Positions 49,801 to 63,644 of a stretch of 64,000 nt of DNA are shown here, piece after piece. The stretch covers positions 2,108,001 through 2,172,000 of the forward strand of contig NC_016476.1 of NCBI RefSeq assembly GCF_000226095.1, in the 5' to 3' direction. The stretch comes from Thermothelomyces thermophilus ATCC 42464. Its lineage: Eukaryota > Ascomycota > Sordariomycetes > Sordariales > Chaetomiaceae. Position numbers and translations under genes: made by a program. Under the pieces are notes generated by a model. The model did not search any database. It was not told the DNA's origin and saw only the letters and a program-made list of their open reading frames with translations. Each line of letters begins with the position of its first letter. Position 1 is the stretch's first letter.

Positions 49801-52800
49801 GAAGAACGAGCTAAACCGCTGATAGCTGTTCTCTCTGTTGACAAATATAAAGCACTATAACTAGAGTAGTAGGTTAAGATAGAAGAAATCGCTAGCATCG
49901 CTATAGACGGAACTAAGTTTATATACTATTAGAAAGCCGAGAGATAAGACAAGACTAGGGAAGTACCGAAGGAATACGAAGGATACCTAGTATTCGAACC
50001 AAAGCATCTAGAAGGATTACTAGAATATAGCCTATAGGATTACAAGATTAAGCTTAAGGAAGGAGTATGACTAAAGTTCTTTAAGATTTATTATATAAGC
50101 TAGATATAGAATAAAGAACTTAAGCGATATTTAGAGGAGAATCTTTAAAGAGGATATATCTACCTATCGATATTACTAGTAGACTACCTAATTCTGTTTG
50201 TGCCTAAGAAAGATAGAAAGCTATAGTTATACGTTAACTATTAGTAACTTAATGAATAGACCGTGAAAAACCGATACCTGTTACTACTAATCTTATAGCT
50301 CTAAGATTAGTTAGTAGGAGCCTAATATTTTACGCGTCTTGACTTGCTATCGGCCTATAACTATATACGGATTAAAGAAGGCGACAAGTAGAAAACGGCC
50401 TTTAGGATACCTTATAGTTATTATAAGTACCTAGTTATACTATTTAGACTTATAAACGCGCTAGTAATGTTCTAAGCCCTAATTAATTAAGCTATCTAAC
50501 CCTTTCTTAATAAATTTACGGTATATTATCTTGACGATATACTTATCTTCTCTAAAACGATAGACGAACACCGGAAGTATATAAGAGTAGTACTAGACGC
50601 ATTATACGTATATAAGCTATTAATTAATAAGGAAAAGAGCAAATTCCACGTTAGGAAGACGGTATTTTTAAGATACGAGATATCCCTAGGACAAATTCGG
50701 ATAGAACCTTCGAAGGTTAAAGCTATTAAGAATTAGCCACGACTAACGTCAGTTACGGAAGTACGAAGTTTTATCAGGTTTACGAACTTCTATCGGATAT
50801 TTATTAGGAACTTCGGAGCGATCGTACGACCTTTATACAAACTTACTAAGAAGAACGCTAAATTCTAATGGGAAGAGTAACATAAGTAAGCATTTATATA
50901 GATCCGCGATGCTACTACTAAAGATCTAATACTAGTGCTACTAGACCTTAAGAAGCCATTTAAGGTAGAAACAGACGCTTTAGACTACGCTATCAGAGGA
51001 TAGTTAGGATAACAAAACGAACAAGGGAAGCTACATCCTATAGCCTTCCTTTTAAAGAAGCTCAATAGACTATGTCTTAATTATCTAATCTATAATAAGG
51101 AACTACTTATAATTGTCGAAGCTTTTAAGGAATAGTAACTATATCTTAGTAGTACGATTAAACTAGTATAAGTATATATAGATTATAAGAATTTACGATA
51201 CTTTATAATAATAAAGAAGCTTAACAGACGACAAATACAATAGGTAGAATTCCTTATAGAATTTAATTTTAAGATCTGCTATAAGAAGGACAAAGAGAAC
51301 GTATAAGCGGATGCCTTAAGCCGACAAACGGATTATATAGAAGGACAAACGGAAATAACGCCACCGTTATTCAAGGAACAAATAGATAGAACGCTATATT
51401 ACGAAATGTAGACACCTATAAAAGATAATCTACTCGACTCGTTCCTAGAATGTTATATAATCTTTTGAGAAGAAAGGATTAACAAGGTATAGTATTAAGT
51501 AGCACCTAGACTAGTAGTACCTAATGGAGTGGAAGAAAAAGATAGGAAACTTTAGTACCGAGGCAAAGCGTATATCTATAACAAAGACTAATAGCTACGA
51601 ATAATTCAAGAACTCTATAAGTTAAAACTCGGAGGATACAAAGGAATTATAAAGACTATTATATAAGTTAAGAAACATTACGACTTTCTATAGTTAACGG
51701 TATAAGTTAAGAAAGTTATACGGAACTACGACATCTGTAATTGAAGTAAAACGGTACGATATAAGCTATATAGGCTACTTTAGCCACTGCTAATAGCTAA
51801 TAAACTATAGAGTTTAGTTATAATGGACTTTATTACGAAACTGCTAGAATCTAAGGACACGGCCATAGGAGTAATCTATGATAGTATTCTCACTATAGTA
51901 GACCGCCTGACTAAATAGGTATACTTCTTTCCTTATAAGGAGTCCTAGATAGTAAAACAGTTAGTAGACATGATCTATCGGCAAGTCGTATTAGTATACG
52001 CTTAGCTATAGGAATGGATTACCAATAGAGATACTAAGTTTGTATCAAAGTTTTGGTAAGTATTAATGTAACGATTAGGCATTAATAGTAAGCTGTTAAC
52101 GGTATACTACCTATAGACTGACGGACAAATGGAGCGACTAAACTAAGTTATTAAGTAGTACCTCTGTTCTTACGTTAACTACTAGCAAGATAACTAGGTC
52201 ATACTATTACCAATAGTATAACTTGCTTACAATATAATGCTAATAGAAACGATTAAAGTTATACCATTCTTCGTAAACTATAGATATAAAGCAGACCTTA
52301 GGCAAGGACTAGAGGTTATAGTGCCAAGAGTAATAGTCAAAGTAAAACAAATGTACGTACTATATAAGAAGCTTAAAAAGGAACTCGAGTTTATTAGAAC
52401 TAGAATAAAGAACTACTATAATAAACATAGGCTCAAGGGACCTTGCCTAGAGAGGGGAGACAAAATCTACCTAATTATACGAAACTTACAAACTAAACGA
52501 CTAAGCATAAAGCTAGACTTTAAGAAGGTTAGACCCTTCATTATTAAAGAACGAATCTCGACATCTAACTATCGACTATTATTACTATCATCTATACGAC
52601 TACAGATAGACATTTTTTATATTTTACTTCTCGAACTAGCGCCGAAGAACGCTAAAATTACTATAAATATCGAAGTAAAGGACGAAGAGGAAGAATAGGA
52701 CGTCAAAGAAATTCTAGATTTACGTATTATCAACGGGGAACTATAGTATCTAGTTAAATAGCTCGATTTTGGACTAGAGGACAACTTATAGGAACTAGTC

Positions 52801-53587
52801 AAGAATTTAAACTGCCTTAAGAAACTAGAATAGTTCTACTACTAGAACCCGGATCGACCGTAGGCACTAGCTCGGACAAAACGGCTAAGTCAGCCTCTGA
52901 CAAATCTAGGCCTAAAGAAGACTAATTAAATAGGACGTTAGCACCCTAGGACCATACGTCACTAATAACACGTGCCTCGGAATCCTATACCCTCCGTTCT
53001 TCTGCCTCTATTTCCTCTATAGACTATATACCTCGACGAAACAGCTTGGAACCCCGCTCCTTCAAGAAACGTTTCTGGCGACAAAGACAAGCTAATCGAC
53101 TAATAGCTATCTAAAGTTAAGTCTAAAGAACGAAAAGGGCCTCTTTAGCATTAGCCTCTTCTTGTTCTATGTGTTTCTGCTTAGATATAATCTTCGTCAT
53201 TATAAAAGATTAGCTATAAATATTAAGGCGATAAGTAAGGCTATAAATAAGTAGACGCTATATTAGAACTATTATAAGAACGACCCTAATATATATACTT
53301 GCTATAGCGAGAAGAGCCTAATGCTATATAATAAGCTAAGTTTCGCTTAAAACACTATAAATACGGTATAATATCTATACTAGAAAAATTAATAAAAGAA
53401 GCAAGTATAGTATACTATTAGGATTTCGAAGATCGATACTTAGAGATACGATCTGCTATCTTGTTAGTCATTAGTAGTACAGAAAAAAGGAAAAAAATTA
53501 CGAGGTATACGTAGAAAAGGATATTAGCGCTATTTGAAACGGCCTAAGATAGGCTTTCAGATCAAAAGCCTTAAAGGAAGGGCATCG
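46886..53587 (+). pseudogene. Gag-pol of chromovirus D, best preserved copy
   Basis: Gag with CCHC knuckle at 47855-47896 (first two Cys now Tyr, His replaced by Tyr, last Cys kept); RT with intact Y-L-D-D (50527-50556); integrase core near 51820-51920 (I-M-D-F-I-T-K-L ... L-T-I-V-D-R-L-T-K); integrase C-terminus 52237-52698; chromodomain remnant at about 52699-52830 (E-I-L-D-L-R-I-I-N-G-E-L-stop-Y-L-V-K). The chromodomain marks it as a chromovirus, a group known to target H3K9-methylated chromatin. A tail after the chromodomain (52850-53580) differs from that of copies A and C. Confidence 0.85.
46887..46898 (+). other. Primer-binding site of chromovirus D (self-priming type)
   Basis: GTTATTATCACT starts one base inside the 5' LTR; the consensus across copies A-E is GTTGCTATCACT once RIP transitions are set aside. 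It is complementary to the LTR segment at 46703-46714 and does not look like a tRNA 3' end complement. Confidence 0.6.
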
Positions 53588-54015
53588 TGTTACGGAAATA
53601 TATATATAGGATGCCGCTAGAGCCGCCTCTCTAACAGGCCAATAGGACAGCAGGAATAATAGGCTAATCAGGATAGGATTACACTTAGTAAGAAATGATC
53701 CTAGCAGAGGATCACTAGCTTACGATGTGAGCCAGGTAAACTAGTACGGAGGATCACTATAACTATTGGTGATCCTAGGATTATATATACATGTAGATAG
53801 TCACTCGTTATAGTAGACTCTGGGAGTTTACTAGTGATAGCAACCTATAATTACAGTACTTATACCAAGTATCGCTAACTACTGTGAGAGACAACTCTAG
53901 TGTTGTTATGAACCCTTTGGCTTTACCGAATCCCTTAGACGACCTGTACGCTTGTCCCGCTTAATTTACCTCCGTCTAAACCCTTTTAGAAGGAGTTTAA
54001 GTTAGGTTCGTTACA
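53588..54015 (+). repeat. 3' LTR of chromovirus D
   Basis: 428 bp, starting TGTTACGGAAAT and ending TTACA, the only LTR here with an unmutated CA terminus. Confidence 0.92.
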
Positions 54016-57000
54016 TTTATATCTTCCGAGTTTCGACTTGTAGAGTTCTCGAATTATCTGTAGCTATTGATCCTAGTTATAGATATATACTTTGCCTCGG
54101 TACTAGAGTTTCCTATCTCTTTCTTCCATTCCATTAGGTACTAGTAGTCTAGGTGCTACTTGATACTATACCTCGTTAGTCCTTTCTTCTTAAAAGATTA
54201 TATAATACTCTAGGAACGAGTCAAGTAGATTATCTTCTATAGGTGTCTGCATTTCGTGATATAGCGTTCTGTCTATCTATTCCTTAAATAATAGTAGTAT
54301 CGTTTCCATTCGTCCTTCTATATAATCCGTTTGTCGGCTTAAAGTATCTACTTGTACGTTCTCTTTGCCTTTCTTATAGCGGATCTCAAATTAAATTCTA
54401 TAAGGAATTCTACCTATTATATTTATCGTCTATTAAGCTCCTTTATCGTCATAAAGTATCGTAGATTCTTATAATCTATACATACTTATACCAGTTTAAT
54501 CGTACTACTAAGGTATAGTCGCTATTTCTTAAAAGCTTTGACAATCGTAAGTAGTTCCTTATTATAGATTAGATAATTAAGATATAGTCTATCAAGCTTC
54601 TTTGAAAAGAAGGCTATAGGATATAGCTTCCCTTGTCTATCTTGTTATCCTAATTGTCCTCTAATAGTATAGTCTAAAGCGTCCATTTCTACCTTAAATA
54701 GCTTCTTAGGGTCTAGTAATACTAGTACTAAATCTTTAGTAATAGCGTTATAGATCTATATAAATGCTTACTCGTATTACTCCTTCTATTAGAATTTAGC
54801 GCTCTTCTTAGTAAGTTCGTATAAAGGTCGTACGATCGCTCCAAAGTTTCTAATGAACATTTAGTAGAAATTTATAAATCTAATAAAGCTTTATATTTCC
54901 GTTACTAACATTAGTTATAGCTACTCCTTAATAGCTTTAACCTTTGAAGGTTCTATCCGAATTTGTCCTAAGGATATTTTATATCCTAGAAACACCGTTT
55001 TCCTAACGTGGAATTCGCTCTTTTCCTTATTAACTAATAATTTGTACGTATATAGCGTATCTAGCACTACTTTTACATGCTTCCGGTGTTTGTCTATCGT
55101 CTTAGAGAAGATAAGTATATTGTCGAGATAATATACTATAAATTTATCGAGAAAGGGTTAGATCGCTTGATTAATTAGGGCTTAGAACGTTACTAGCGCG
55201 TTCGTAAGTCTGAATAGCATGACAAGGTACTTATAATAGCTATAGGGTGTCCTAAAGGCCGTTTTCTACTTATTGCCTTCTTTAATCTATATATAGTTAT
55301 GGGCCAATAGCAAGTCAAGATATATAAAATATTAGGCTCCTACTAACTAATCTTAGAGCCATAAGATTAGCAGTAATAGGTATCGATTCTTTATAGTCTA
55401 TTTATTAAGTTGCCGATAGTTAACATATAACTATAGCTTTCCGTCTTTCTTAGGTATAAATAGAATTAGATAGCCTATTAGCGATATCGATAGGCAGATA
55501 TATCCTCTTCGAAGGTTCTCCTCTAAATATCGCTTAAGTTCTTTATTCTATATCTAGCTTGTATAATAAATCTTAAAGAACTTTAGTTATGCTCTTTCCT
55601 TAAGCTTGATCTTATAATCCTATAGGCCGTGTTCTAGTAATCCTTCTAGATATTTTAGTTCGAATGCTAGGTGTCCTTTGTATTCCTTTGGTACTTCCCT
55701 AGTCTTGTCTCGTTTCTCGGTTTTCTAATAGTATACGAACTTAGTTCCATCTATAGCAATGCTAGCGATTTCTCCTATCTCAACCTACTACTCTAATTGT
55801 AGTGCTCTATATTCGTTAACGGAGAGAATAGCTATTGGCGGTTTAGCTCGTTCCCCCTATTATAATGTCGGTATTGTTATACCGCTTCTTCTAGAGTCTA
55901 TAGTAGTCTGCCTACTACTGCTTGTCTCTTATAATAGATCTATAGGACATGCCTTCCCCTAAGTATTATCTGCTTATAATACTTGTACGCTCTTTATCTT
56001 ACTAGTCGAATATGACTCTGTTTAGGGTTATAGGTAGCTACTATTCTTCTAGCTAATGTCTAGGTCGTAATCTTCATACTATAGTAACTTTAATATTATA
56101 TCTTTGTCGTTACCTATATTTATAATACTAAATATAACTACTATAGTCTTTCTTACTATAATAATATCGATCGGTTTAATCTACCTATATACCTATTATA
56201 TTAGAAATAGCCCTTTAACTATATTATACTTTTGCTTTATTCTCTAGGGCATCTATAGCTAATTTACAAGTATCGGCGAAATTAGGTTTATCTCTACTCT
56301 ACTATCCACTAGTATAAGCATTTCGTGCTATTTCTATTATGCTATTATCTATAATTACTTATCTTGCCGCCGTCGTCTAAAGATTATAGCGATTTCCTAT
56401 ATTTCCACTAGGAGGTCTTAATATAATGGTCTCTTATACTAGTTCCTCCTATACTATGCTACTACTTGCTACTATACAGGCGTTAATAGTTCCTAGGCCC
56501 CTTAAAGGGCCCTGACCTATTTCCTAGATTAGTGCTAACCTCCTTAGTTATTTAGCTAATAATAGCTTTATTAATCATGCTTATTTCCGTAAGCTATTAA
56601 GTGCTTACGGCTTCCTACTATTAAGTCTATTCTACTTCTTATCGTATATACTATAGCTTTATCTAAAGCTCTCGAATTCGCGATTTCTTTTCGTCCGCGT
56701 AATAGAGACAGTCATTACTCTAGCATAAGTCCCATATATCTCGTCCCGTTCTATAGTACCTAGGCTAGGCTCGTCTTAGAACTATCGTAATATCTTCTAA
56801 ATCGCGGGCTTCGATCTTCTAGAGCAATTCGGCCGCTCTATTTCCTATATCGTAGACCTATTCTACAGGGTAAAGGCTTCTGTCCTCATTTCCTTGTCAG
56901 GTCGGCCAGTGATTGTTTTTGAATTTGTCACGGAAGTAATATCGACATTTATATACTATATACTAGAACTAGGGCACTTACGTATATACCTCGTGTCGAG

Positions 57001-58771
57001 GGTGTAGTCGTGTAGTGTTACTTAGGAGGTATTAGAATTTTTTCCTAAATCCTTCCTACTATATATAAACTATAGGTACCCTAACGCTAAGGTAGGAATG
57101 TTTCTTCTAGTAGCTTTCCTACATATATTTGTCTTTTCTACGGTTTATATATATAAACTAGTATTCTAGGTTCTATATATCGTTACTAAGTTACTAGTCG
57201 TCAAAATACTTGGTATAACCATTAGGCCTATTATATATCATAGGCTATTTTCCTTTAATAGTTTCTATAATATATTAGAGTTCCCTTATCTCGTCCCTTA
57301 TCTTATCGCTCTACTAAGTAAGTTAAGTTAAGCGCCTATCCCGTTTGTATAGTTCTATATTAAGTTAGAAAACTTTATTATAGTACTATTCGATTCGTTC
57401 CTAGAGGAATAGAATATTAGGTCTAGGTCTTTTAATTCCTTAGGTATTAGTTATCTACGATCTGTCCTACCTCTATATAACTATAAAACCTTACTACCTT
57501 AAGGCTAGGAGAATCGAAATTAGCGGTATATACTCTCCTACCATATCCTATTCGGCAAGACCTATCTCTAGGTCTATAGTAACTAGTTTGGAGTACGGTG
57601 CTTATTCGTCTTTACTATTACTATCGTATCCGAGACTATCTATATCATTGCCCCTATTTTCGTAGCTTGTAGCCGCTACTTTAATAACATCCTTGGTAGT
57701 TTTATTAATAACTATAATTTCCTTTCTAAGAACTATCTTCTACTCTTTCTTTAAGCTTTGACATTCTCGCTTGTAGTGCCCTTTCTTTCTATAGTTATAG
57801 TAGGTAACATTAGACTTATCTTTAGTTATCTTCTTCCGGTCCTGCTTCTACACTATATCTATATCTATAGCTCCGAGGTACGTCCTATATAAGGTACTAA
57901 CGTATGCTCGCTTTTTCTTGTTATTAGCCTTAACTATAGTTCCATTCATTCGGCCTCGTTTCTACTACTCTTATATATAGAGTCAATTATTGATTCTAAT
58001 AACCTATATAATATATTTGTCTAGAGTCTTAGGCCAATTATACTTATATAGCTCGTCTTTAACCTTTTCCTTTAAGCTATTATAAAATAGTTATATTAAT
58101 ACCTTATTATTAAGCTAAGACTTAAGTATATCCTATCTAAACTATATAATATGGGAGGCTACTAACTTAGTCTATTAGAGATTAGCAAGTCTTTCTTATA
58201 TATAAATCTTCTTATCTTTATCGTTAAAAACCTTCTAAAGCTCTTCTTTAAAACGGTTATAAAATCAAAAGACTACTTATATAAACGCGTCTTAGTCATC
58301 TTCGTCTTTCTTAATAAGATAGTCATTCTATATAAGCTCGAACTATCTAAGTACCTTACCCTCTAGTCTTATAGCTATATAGAAGACTTTAGCTTTATCA
58401 TCTAGAAACTTGTTATTATTAAGCTAGAAGTAAAATCAGAGGTTTGTTAGGAATCCTATAAGATCCTCCTTAGTTCCTCCGTATTTGCTAGGTAGTTTGA
58501 TCTTAATATAGCTCGCTTTAATACCCTCGAGTGCCTTAATTTTAGTATAGGCCTTATTAACTAGTTTCTATAAGTGCTTTTCGCCGTTCTCGAGTTCCTT
58601 GATTTGAGCTTAAGTAGCCTTATCTCTCTAGTCTAACTCCTAAATTTGCTAATAGAGTTAACCAAACTAGGTAAGCAGCTATTCGGCCGTAATGTTAGTA
58701 GCTATATTAATATCAAAGTCGAAGTTACCTCTGTTCTAAACTATAATAGAATAAAGAGAGTAATAGTAATA
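54016..58771 (-). pseudogene. Chromovirus E gag and pol 5' part
   Basis: Begins with the right target duplication of D (TTTAT) and continues the E pol frame: RNase H and RT (motif about 55110-55160), protease, then gag with knuckle about 57750-57810, up to the 5' LTR at 58772. Stops throughout. The opposite-strand frame 55759-55962 is chance. Confidence 0.82.
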
Positions 58772-59199
58772 TATAACAAACCTAACTCAGACTTCTTCTA
58801 AAAGGGTTTAGACAAAGGTAGGTAAAGCGGGACAAGCGTATAGGTCGTCTAAGGGATTTGGTAAAGCTAAAGGGTTTATAATAATACTAGAGTTATCTCT
58901 TATAGTAGTTAACGATACTTGGTATAAGTACTATAATTATAGGTTGCTATTACTAGTAAACTCTTAAAGTTTACCGTAACGAGTGATTATCTATATATAT
59001 ATATAATCCTAGGATTACTAGTAGTCGTGGTGATCCTCTATACTGGCTTACCTGGCTTATGTTGTAAGCTAGTGATCCTCTACTGGGATCATTTTTTACT
59101 AAGTATGATCCTATCCTAATTAGTCTATCATTTCTTTGGCTTAATTGGCCCGTTTATGCTAGTGGCTTAGGCGGCATCTGTATATATATTTCCGTGACA
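58772..59199 (-). repeat. 5' LTR of chromovirus E
   Basis: 428 bp, equal to 44368-44795. Inner neighbour is the RIP-altered primer-binding site. Confidence 0.88.
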
Positions 59200-59204
59200 T
59201 TACT

Positions 59205-59284
59205 ATGGAATAGGCATCTAGGATAAAGCTATTCTAATAGAGCCTATAGGCCTATGGACAGGCCTACTAAGGGAGAGAGTAAGT
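59205..59284 (+). other. Element F 3' end with polypurine tract
   Basis: The last internal piece of F. A purine-rich run (AAGGGAGAGAGTAAG, ending just before the LTR at 59285) is the likely plus-strand primer and fixes F in plus orientation. Confidence 0.65.
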
Positions 59285-59646
59285 TATTACAAATATAAGC
59301 TAACCTATGCCTATGGCCAGCCTACGGCAGCCGGAGGGCCTATACCTAGGCACTAACGGGTATGACCCTACTATAATAGGCATGATCGGGGTACGGCCGG
59401 GAAAAGGGGAATGGCCGATCCGTAGTATAAGATATACCTATTAGCCTACGGATCCGAAAGGGAGGTTCTCCTCCCTAAGGATTAGTCTGTATAACTACGA
59501 TTAGGGAGAGATACGAATAGGAAGCCTGCCGGCCCTAGAACAATCGACTCCCCTTACCCCTACGATTAGTGCGAACTTGCTTAGAAAGGCCTTCGTGATA
59601 GTGCTACCTCTCTTGATAACTAGCCTAGTGGTAGGCCGCCTTAACA
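59285..59646 (+). repeat. 3' LTR of element F
   Basis: 362 bp, pairs with 22339-22700; differences are mainly C/T and G/A. Confidence 0.9.
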
Positions 59647-59651
59647 TTAGC

Positions 59652-60343
59652 TATATAAGAAGCTATACCTAACCTTAGCCTATAAGAAAAGCTAGCTCTA
59701 ATTTGTACGTTAGATATAATATTTAAAGCTAGAAGATATAGCTTATATTTACTTCTCTAACAAAGCTATATTTAAGCTTAGCATTAATATAATACCTTTC
59801 TAGGTATAAAGAAAGACTAGTATAGTATATAAGAGTAAGAATCTAAAGCTAAGCTTTAAATCTAAGAGGTCCTTACTTAACGTTTAGGGGGCTATTTTCT
59901 TAAATTATAAGTCTAAGTTAGTTATCTTACCTAAAGGGACTTAGATAAACTCTAGCTAATATATCTAGCTTATCCTTAACAAATATACCTACCTATTTTA
60001 TAAAGAGGTCTTTAAAGCTTAAGGCTAGGTAGTTTAGTAGGAAGATAGGGCTACTTACTATACTTTAAAGGCTACTTAGAACTATAAGGCTATATTATAA
60101 ATAGTTACTCTAGAGTAGCTAGCTTAGAGCCTAGATTTAAACCCTATTAAGAACCTCTAGCGTATTATAAAGATTTGGATTAGCTAGCGGCACTATAGAA
60201 TTTATAACCTTAGGTATATAGAAGAGGTCTTATATAAAGAGTAGAACAGATTGACGTGCTAGGATCAGGAGAGGATAGTCCTATCATTTATAAATAGGTG
60301 TAAGGAATGTATTTATAACAAGGGAGGAGCTATATACTACTAA
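59652..60343 (+). pseudogene. Tc1/mariner transposase, catalytic part
   Basis: Resumes the transposase after element F. A Tc1 hallmark is visible: L-A-stop-S-L-D-L-N-P-I-K-N-L, equivalent to S-P-D-L-N-P-I-E-N-L-W, so the catalytic Glu is now Lys and the Trp is a stop, both RIP-type changes. The first catalytic block reads I-Y-F-S-N-K-A, where an Asp-Glu pair would be expected. The tail F-I-N-R-C-K-E-C-I-Y-N-K-G-G-A-I-Y-Y ends at TAA 60341-60343. Confidence 0.8.
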
Positions 60344-60486
60344 ATTTCCTATGTATCTAAGCTCTTTCTATACTTTCCAAGGAATTAGGAGACCTATTTC
60401 TGTATTCAAATGCCTAGTGTTGCCATTGCTGTATATCTTATAAGATGGTAGGGTGGTGTGTAAAAGACCTACTAATCCTGATGTGA

Positions 60487-60510
60487 CTAATCACTTTTTG
60501 GATGTGACTG
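60487..60510 (-). repeat. Right terminal inverted repeat of the mariner element
   Basis: Inverted match of 21860-21883. The TA target dinucleotide follows at 60511-60512. Confidence 0.93.
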
Positions 60511-60512
60511 TA

Positions 60513-61306
60513 CAGTACTGTAATACGGTATATACATTACCATAGGTACCAAAGGTACGCTACTAGTATTGGAGGCGACAAGCAACAGCACCCACGCGGT
60601 AAGCCCTTCAGTAAGCGCGAGATTATCGACCTGGGCCTCTAATAAGGCGCCACAGCAGTCCTCTAGCTGCGGCGGTTATTGTAAGGTGGCTACAGATACC
60701 TACTGGACTACGGAGCTAGTGCTTGGTAACTTACTCCTGGTCTTCATGCAGTTCTCGCGGAGCAGCCGGAACAGCGCAACACAGCACGCAGGGGAAACAC
60801 CCAGCGCAGAGAAGGGGAAAAAAAGGATCAGGACTGGAGGGCTTGACTTTTAGCGCATTCATCCGAAAACCAAGACACGCGTACAGCTCTTGCTGCAAAT
60901 TATTCGTGGTTCAGTTGGTCCTACCCATCATCGGTGGTTCGGTCTTGTGGATCCTTCCGACCAATTCGTGAATGGAAAAGAACCTAAATTTTGACGACTT
61001 CGCACGCATCCCATCCCGTTTCCTCGTCCCGGCGGCCTCCTACTCTTATAACCCATCCTTTCCCACGTCCGTCGATCCAAACGGAGTGGAGCTGCTCCGT
61101 CCATGCCAGCCAAACTCCGAGCAGCTCTATCCTGATCCATTGAGGAGGCATTCTGTATTCCGAGCTGACAAGCCATCCCGGGATTGCCTGCCGTGCAACA
61201 GCAGCCCTGCACGAATAACTAACTAATCCGTACTGGTCTCAAAGTTTCAGCCTCTGCACACCAGCCGCCACCGCGTTTTCAAAACAGTTTCGGTGATCCT
61301 TTTCTC
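60513..61306. other. Promoter and leader region of the CRAL-TRIO gene
   Basis: GC content returns to genic level at about 60560. Open frames here (60569-60853, 60928-61212, 60972-61226) overlap on both strands and lack motifs. The region probably holds the promoter and 5' untranslated region of the downstream gene. Confidence 0.55.
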
Positions 61307-63342
<2,036 letters not shown>

Positions 63343-63644
63343 ATATGATTTTAGAGAGATGTAAATCTAGTACATATAGATGCCCATCAAGCCGAGTCCG
63401 GGCTTGGGGAGATCGAACACGCAGGCCCTGATAGGGCTGACACTTCAAAGCTCACATAAGGGGCTGTACCGGACACTGTCAATAGACACTTGGGCGAGCG
63501 ACCAAAGCTTGTTGCATTGCTACTCTGACGGCTCGAGCCGCAAACAGGATGCTGTTCGATGACCAGTTGCCTAGATTACCTAGGCACCCCGGGAGGCATG
63601 GCCACTCATCCGGCTCACGACCGATTAGCAGAAGCACACAATAT
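63343..63644. other. Convergent 3' intergenic region
   Basis: Separates the stop codons of the CRAL-TRIO gene (+) and the HIT gene (-). It holds both 3' untranslated regions. No other signal seen. Confidence 0.6.

Larger units (their letters stand above)
46458..54015 (+). mobile_element. Chromovirus copy D, youngest layer of the nest
   Basis: A 7,558-bp element with 428-bp LTRs (46458-46885 and 53588-54015) inserted into the pol of copy E; target duplication TTCAT (46453-46457) versus TTTAT (54016-54020). The 3' LTR keeps the canonical CA end. It is the only copy retaining the RT motif Y-L-D-D-I-L-I-F-S-K (50527-50556) and it contains the longest residual open frame of the family (52237-52698, 153 codons). 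Plus orientation, subfamily II. Still heavily mutated and not functional. Confidence 0.93.
44368..59199 (-). mobile_element. Chromovirus copy E, split by copy D
   Basis: 428-bp LTRs at 44368-44795 and 58772-59199. Flanks CCACC (44363-44367) and TTACT (59200-59204) fit one target duplication altered by three C-to-T changes. Without copy D and its duplication the element is about 7.27 kb, minus orientation. The RT motif near 55110-55160 reads Y-L-D-N; the gag knuckle lies near 57750-57810. The open stretch 45604-45852 is the integrase C-terminal part. LTR subfamily II. Confidence 0.9.
22339..59646 (+). mobile_element. Ty3/gypsy retrotransposon F, host of the nested chromovirus copies
   Basis: LTRs of 362 bp at 22339-22700 and 59285-59646 begin TGTCACGAA-like (TATCACGAA and TATTACAAA here) and end CCGATA and TTAACA. 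The target duplication is CTAGC (22334-22338) versus TTAGC (59647-59651), one RIP-type change apart. After removing copies B, C and E (with D) the element is about 7.4 kb. Internal pieces are 22701-22936, 30536-33857, 41353-44367 and 59205-59284. Plus orientation is shown by the gag, protease, RT, RNase H, integrase order and a purine-rich tract just before the 3' LTR. Confidence 0.9.
21860..60510 (+). mobile_element. Tc1/mariner DNA transposon split by a 37-kb nested insertion
   Basis: Inverted repeats of 24 bp at 21860-21883 and 60487-60510 match except for the terminal base (T versus expected C, a RIP-type change), and TA dinucleotides flank both ends (21858-21859 and 60511-60512). Left fragment 21860-22338 and right fragment 59652-60510 join, after removal of F and its target duplication, into about 1.34 kb, a normal Tc1/mariner length. 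The transposase start is at 21972 and the stop at 60341-60343. This is the outermost and therefore oldest layer of the nest. Confidence 0.9.

Noticed and set aside
52237-52698. 153-codon open frame as an independent gene
   Set aside because: It is the integrase C-terminal region of chromovirus D; equivalent stretches occur in A, B, C and E.
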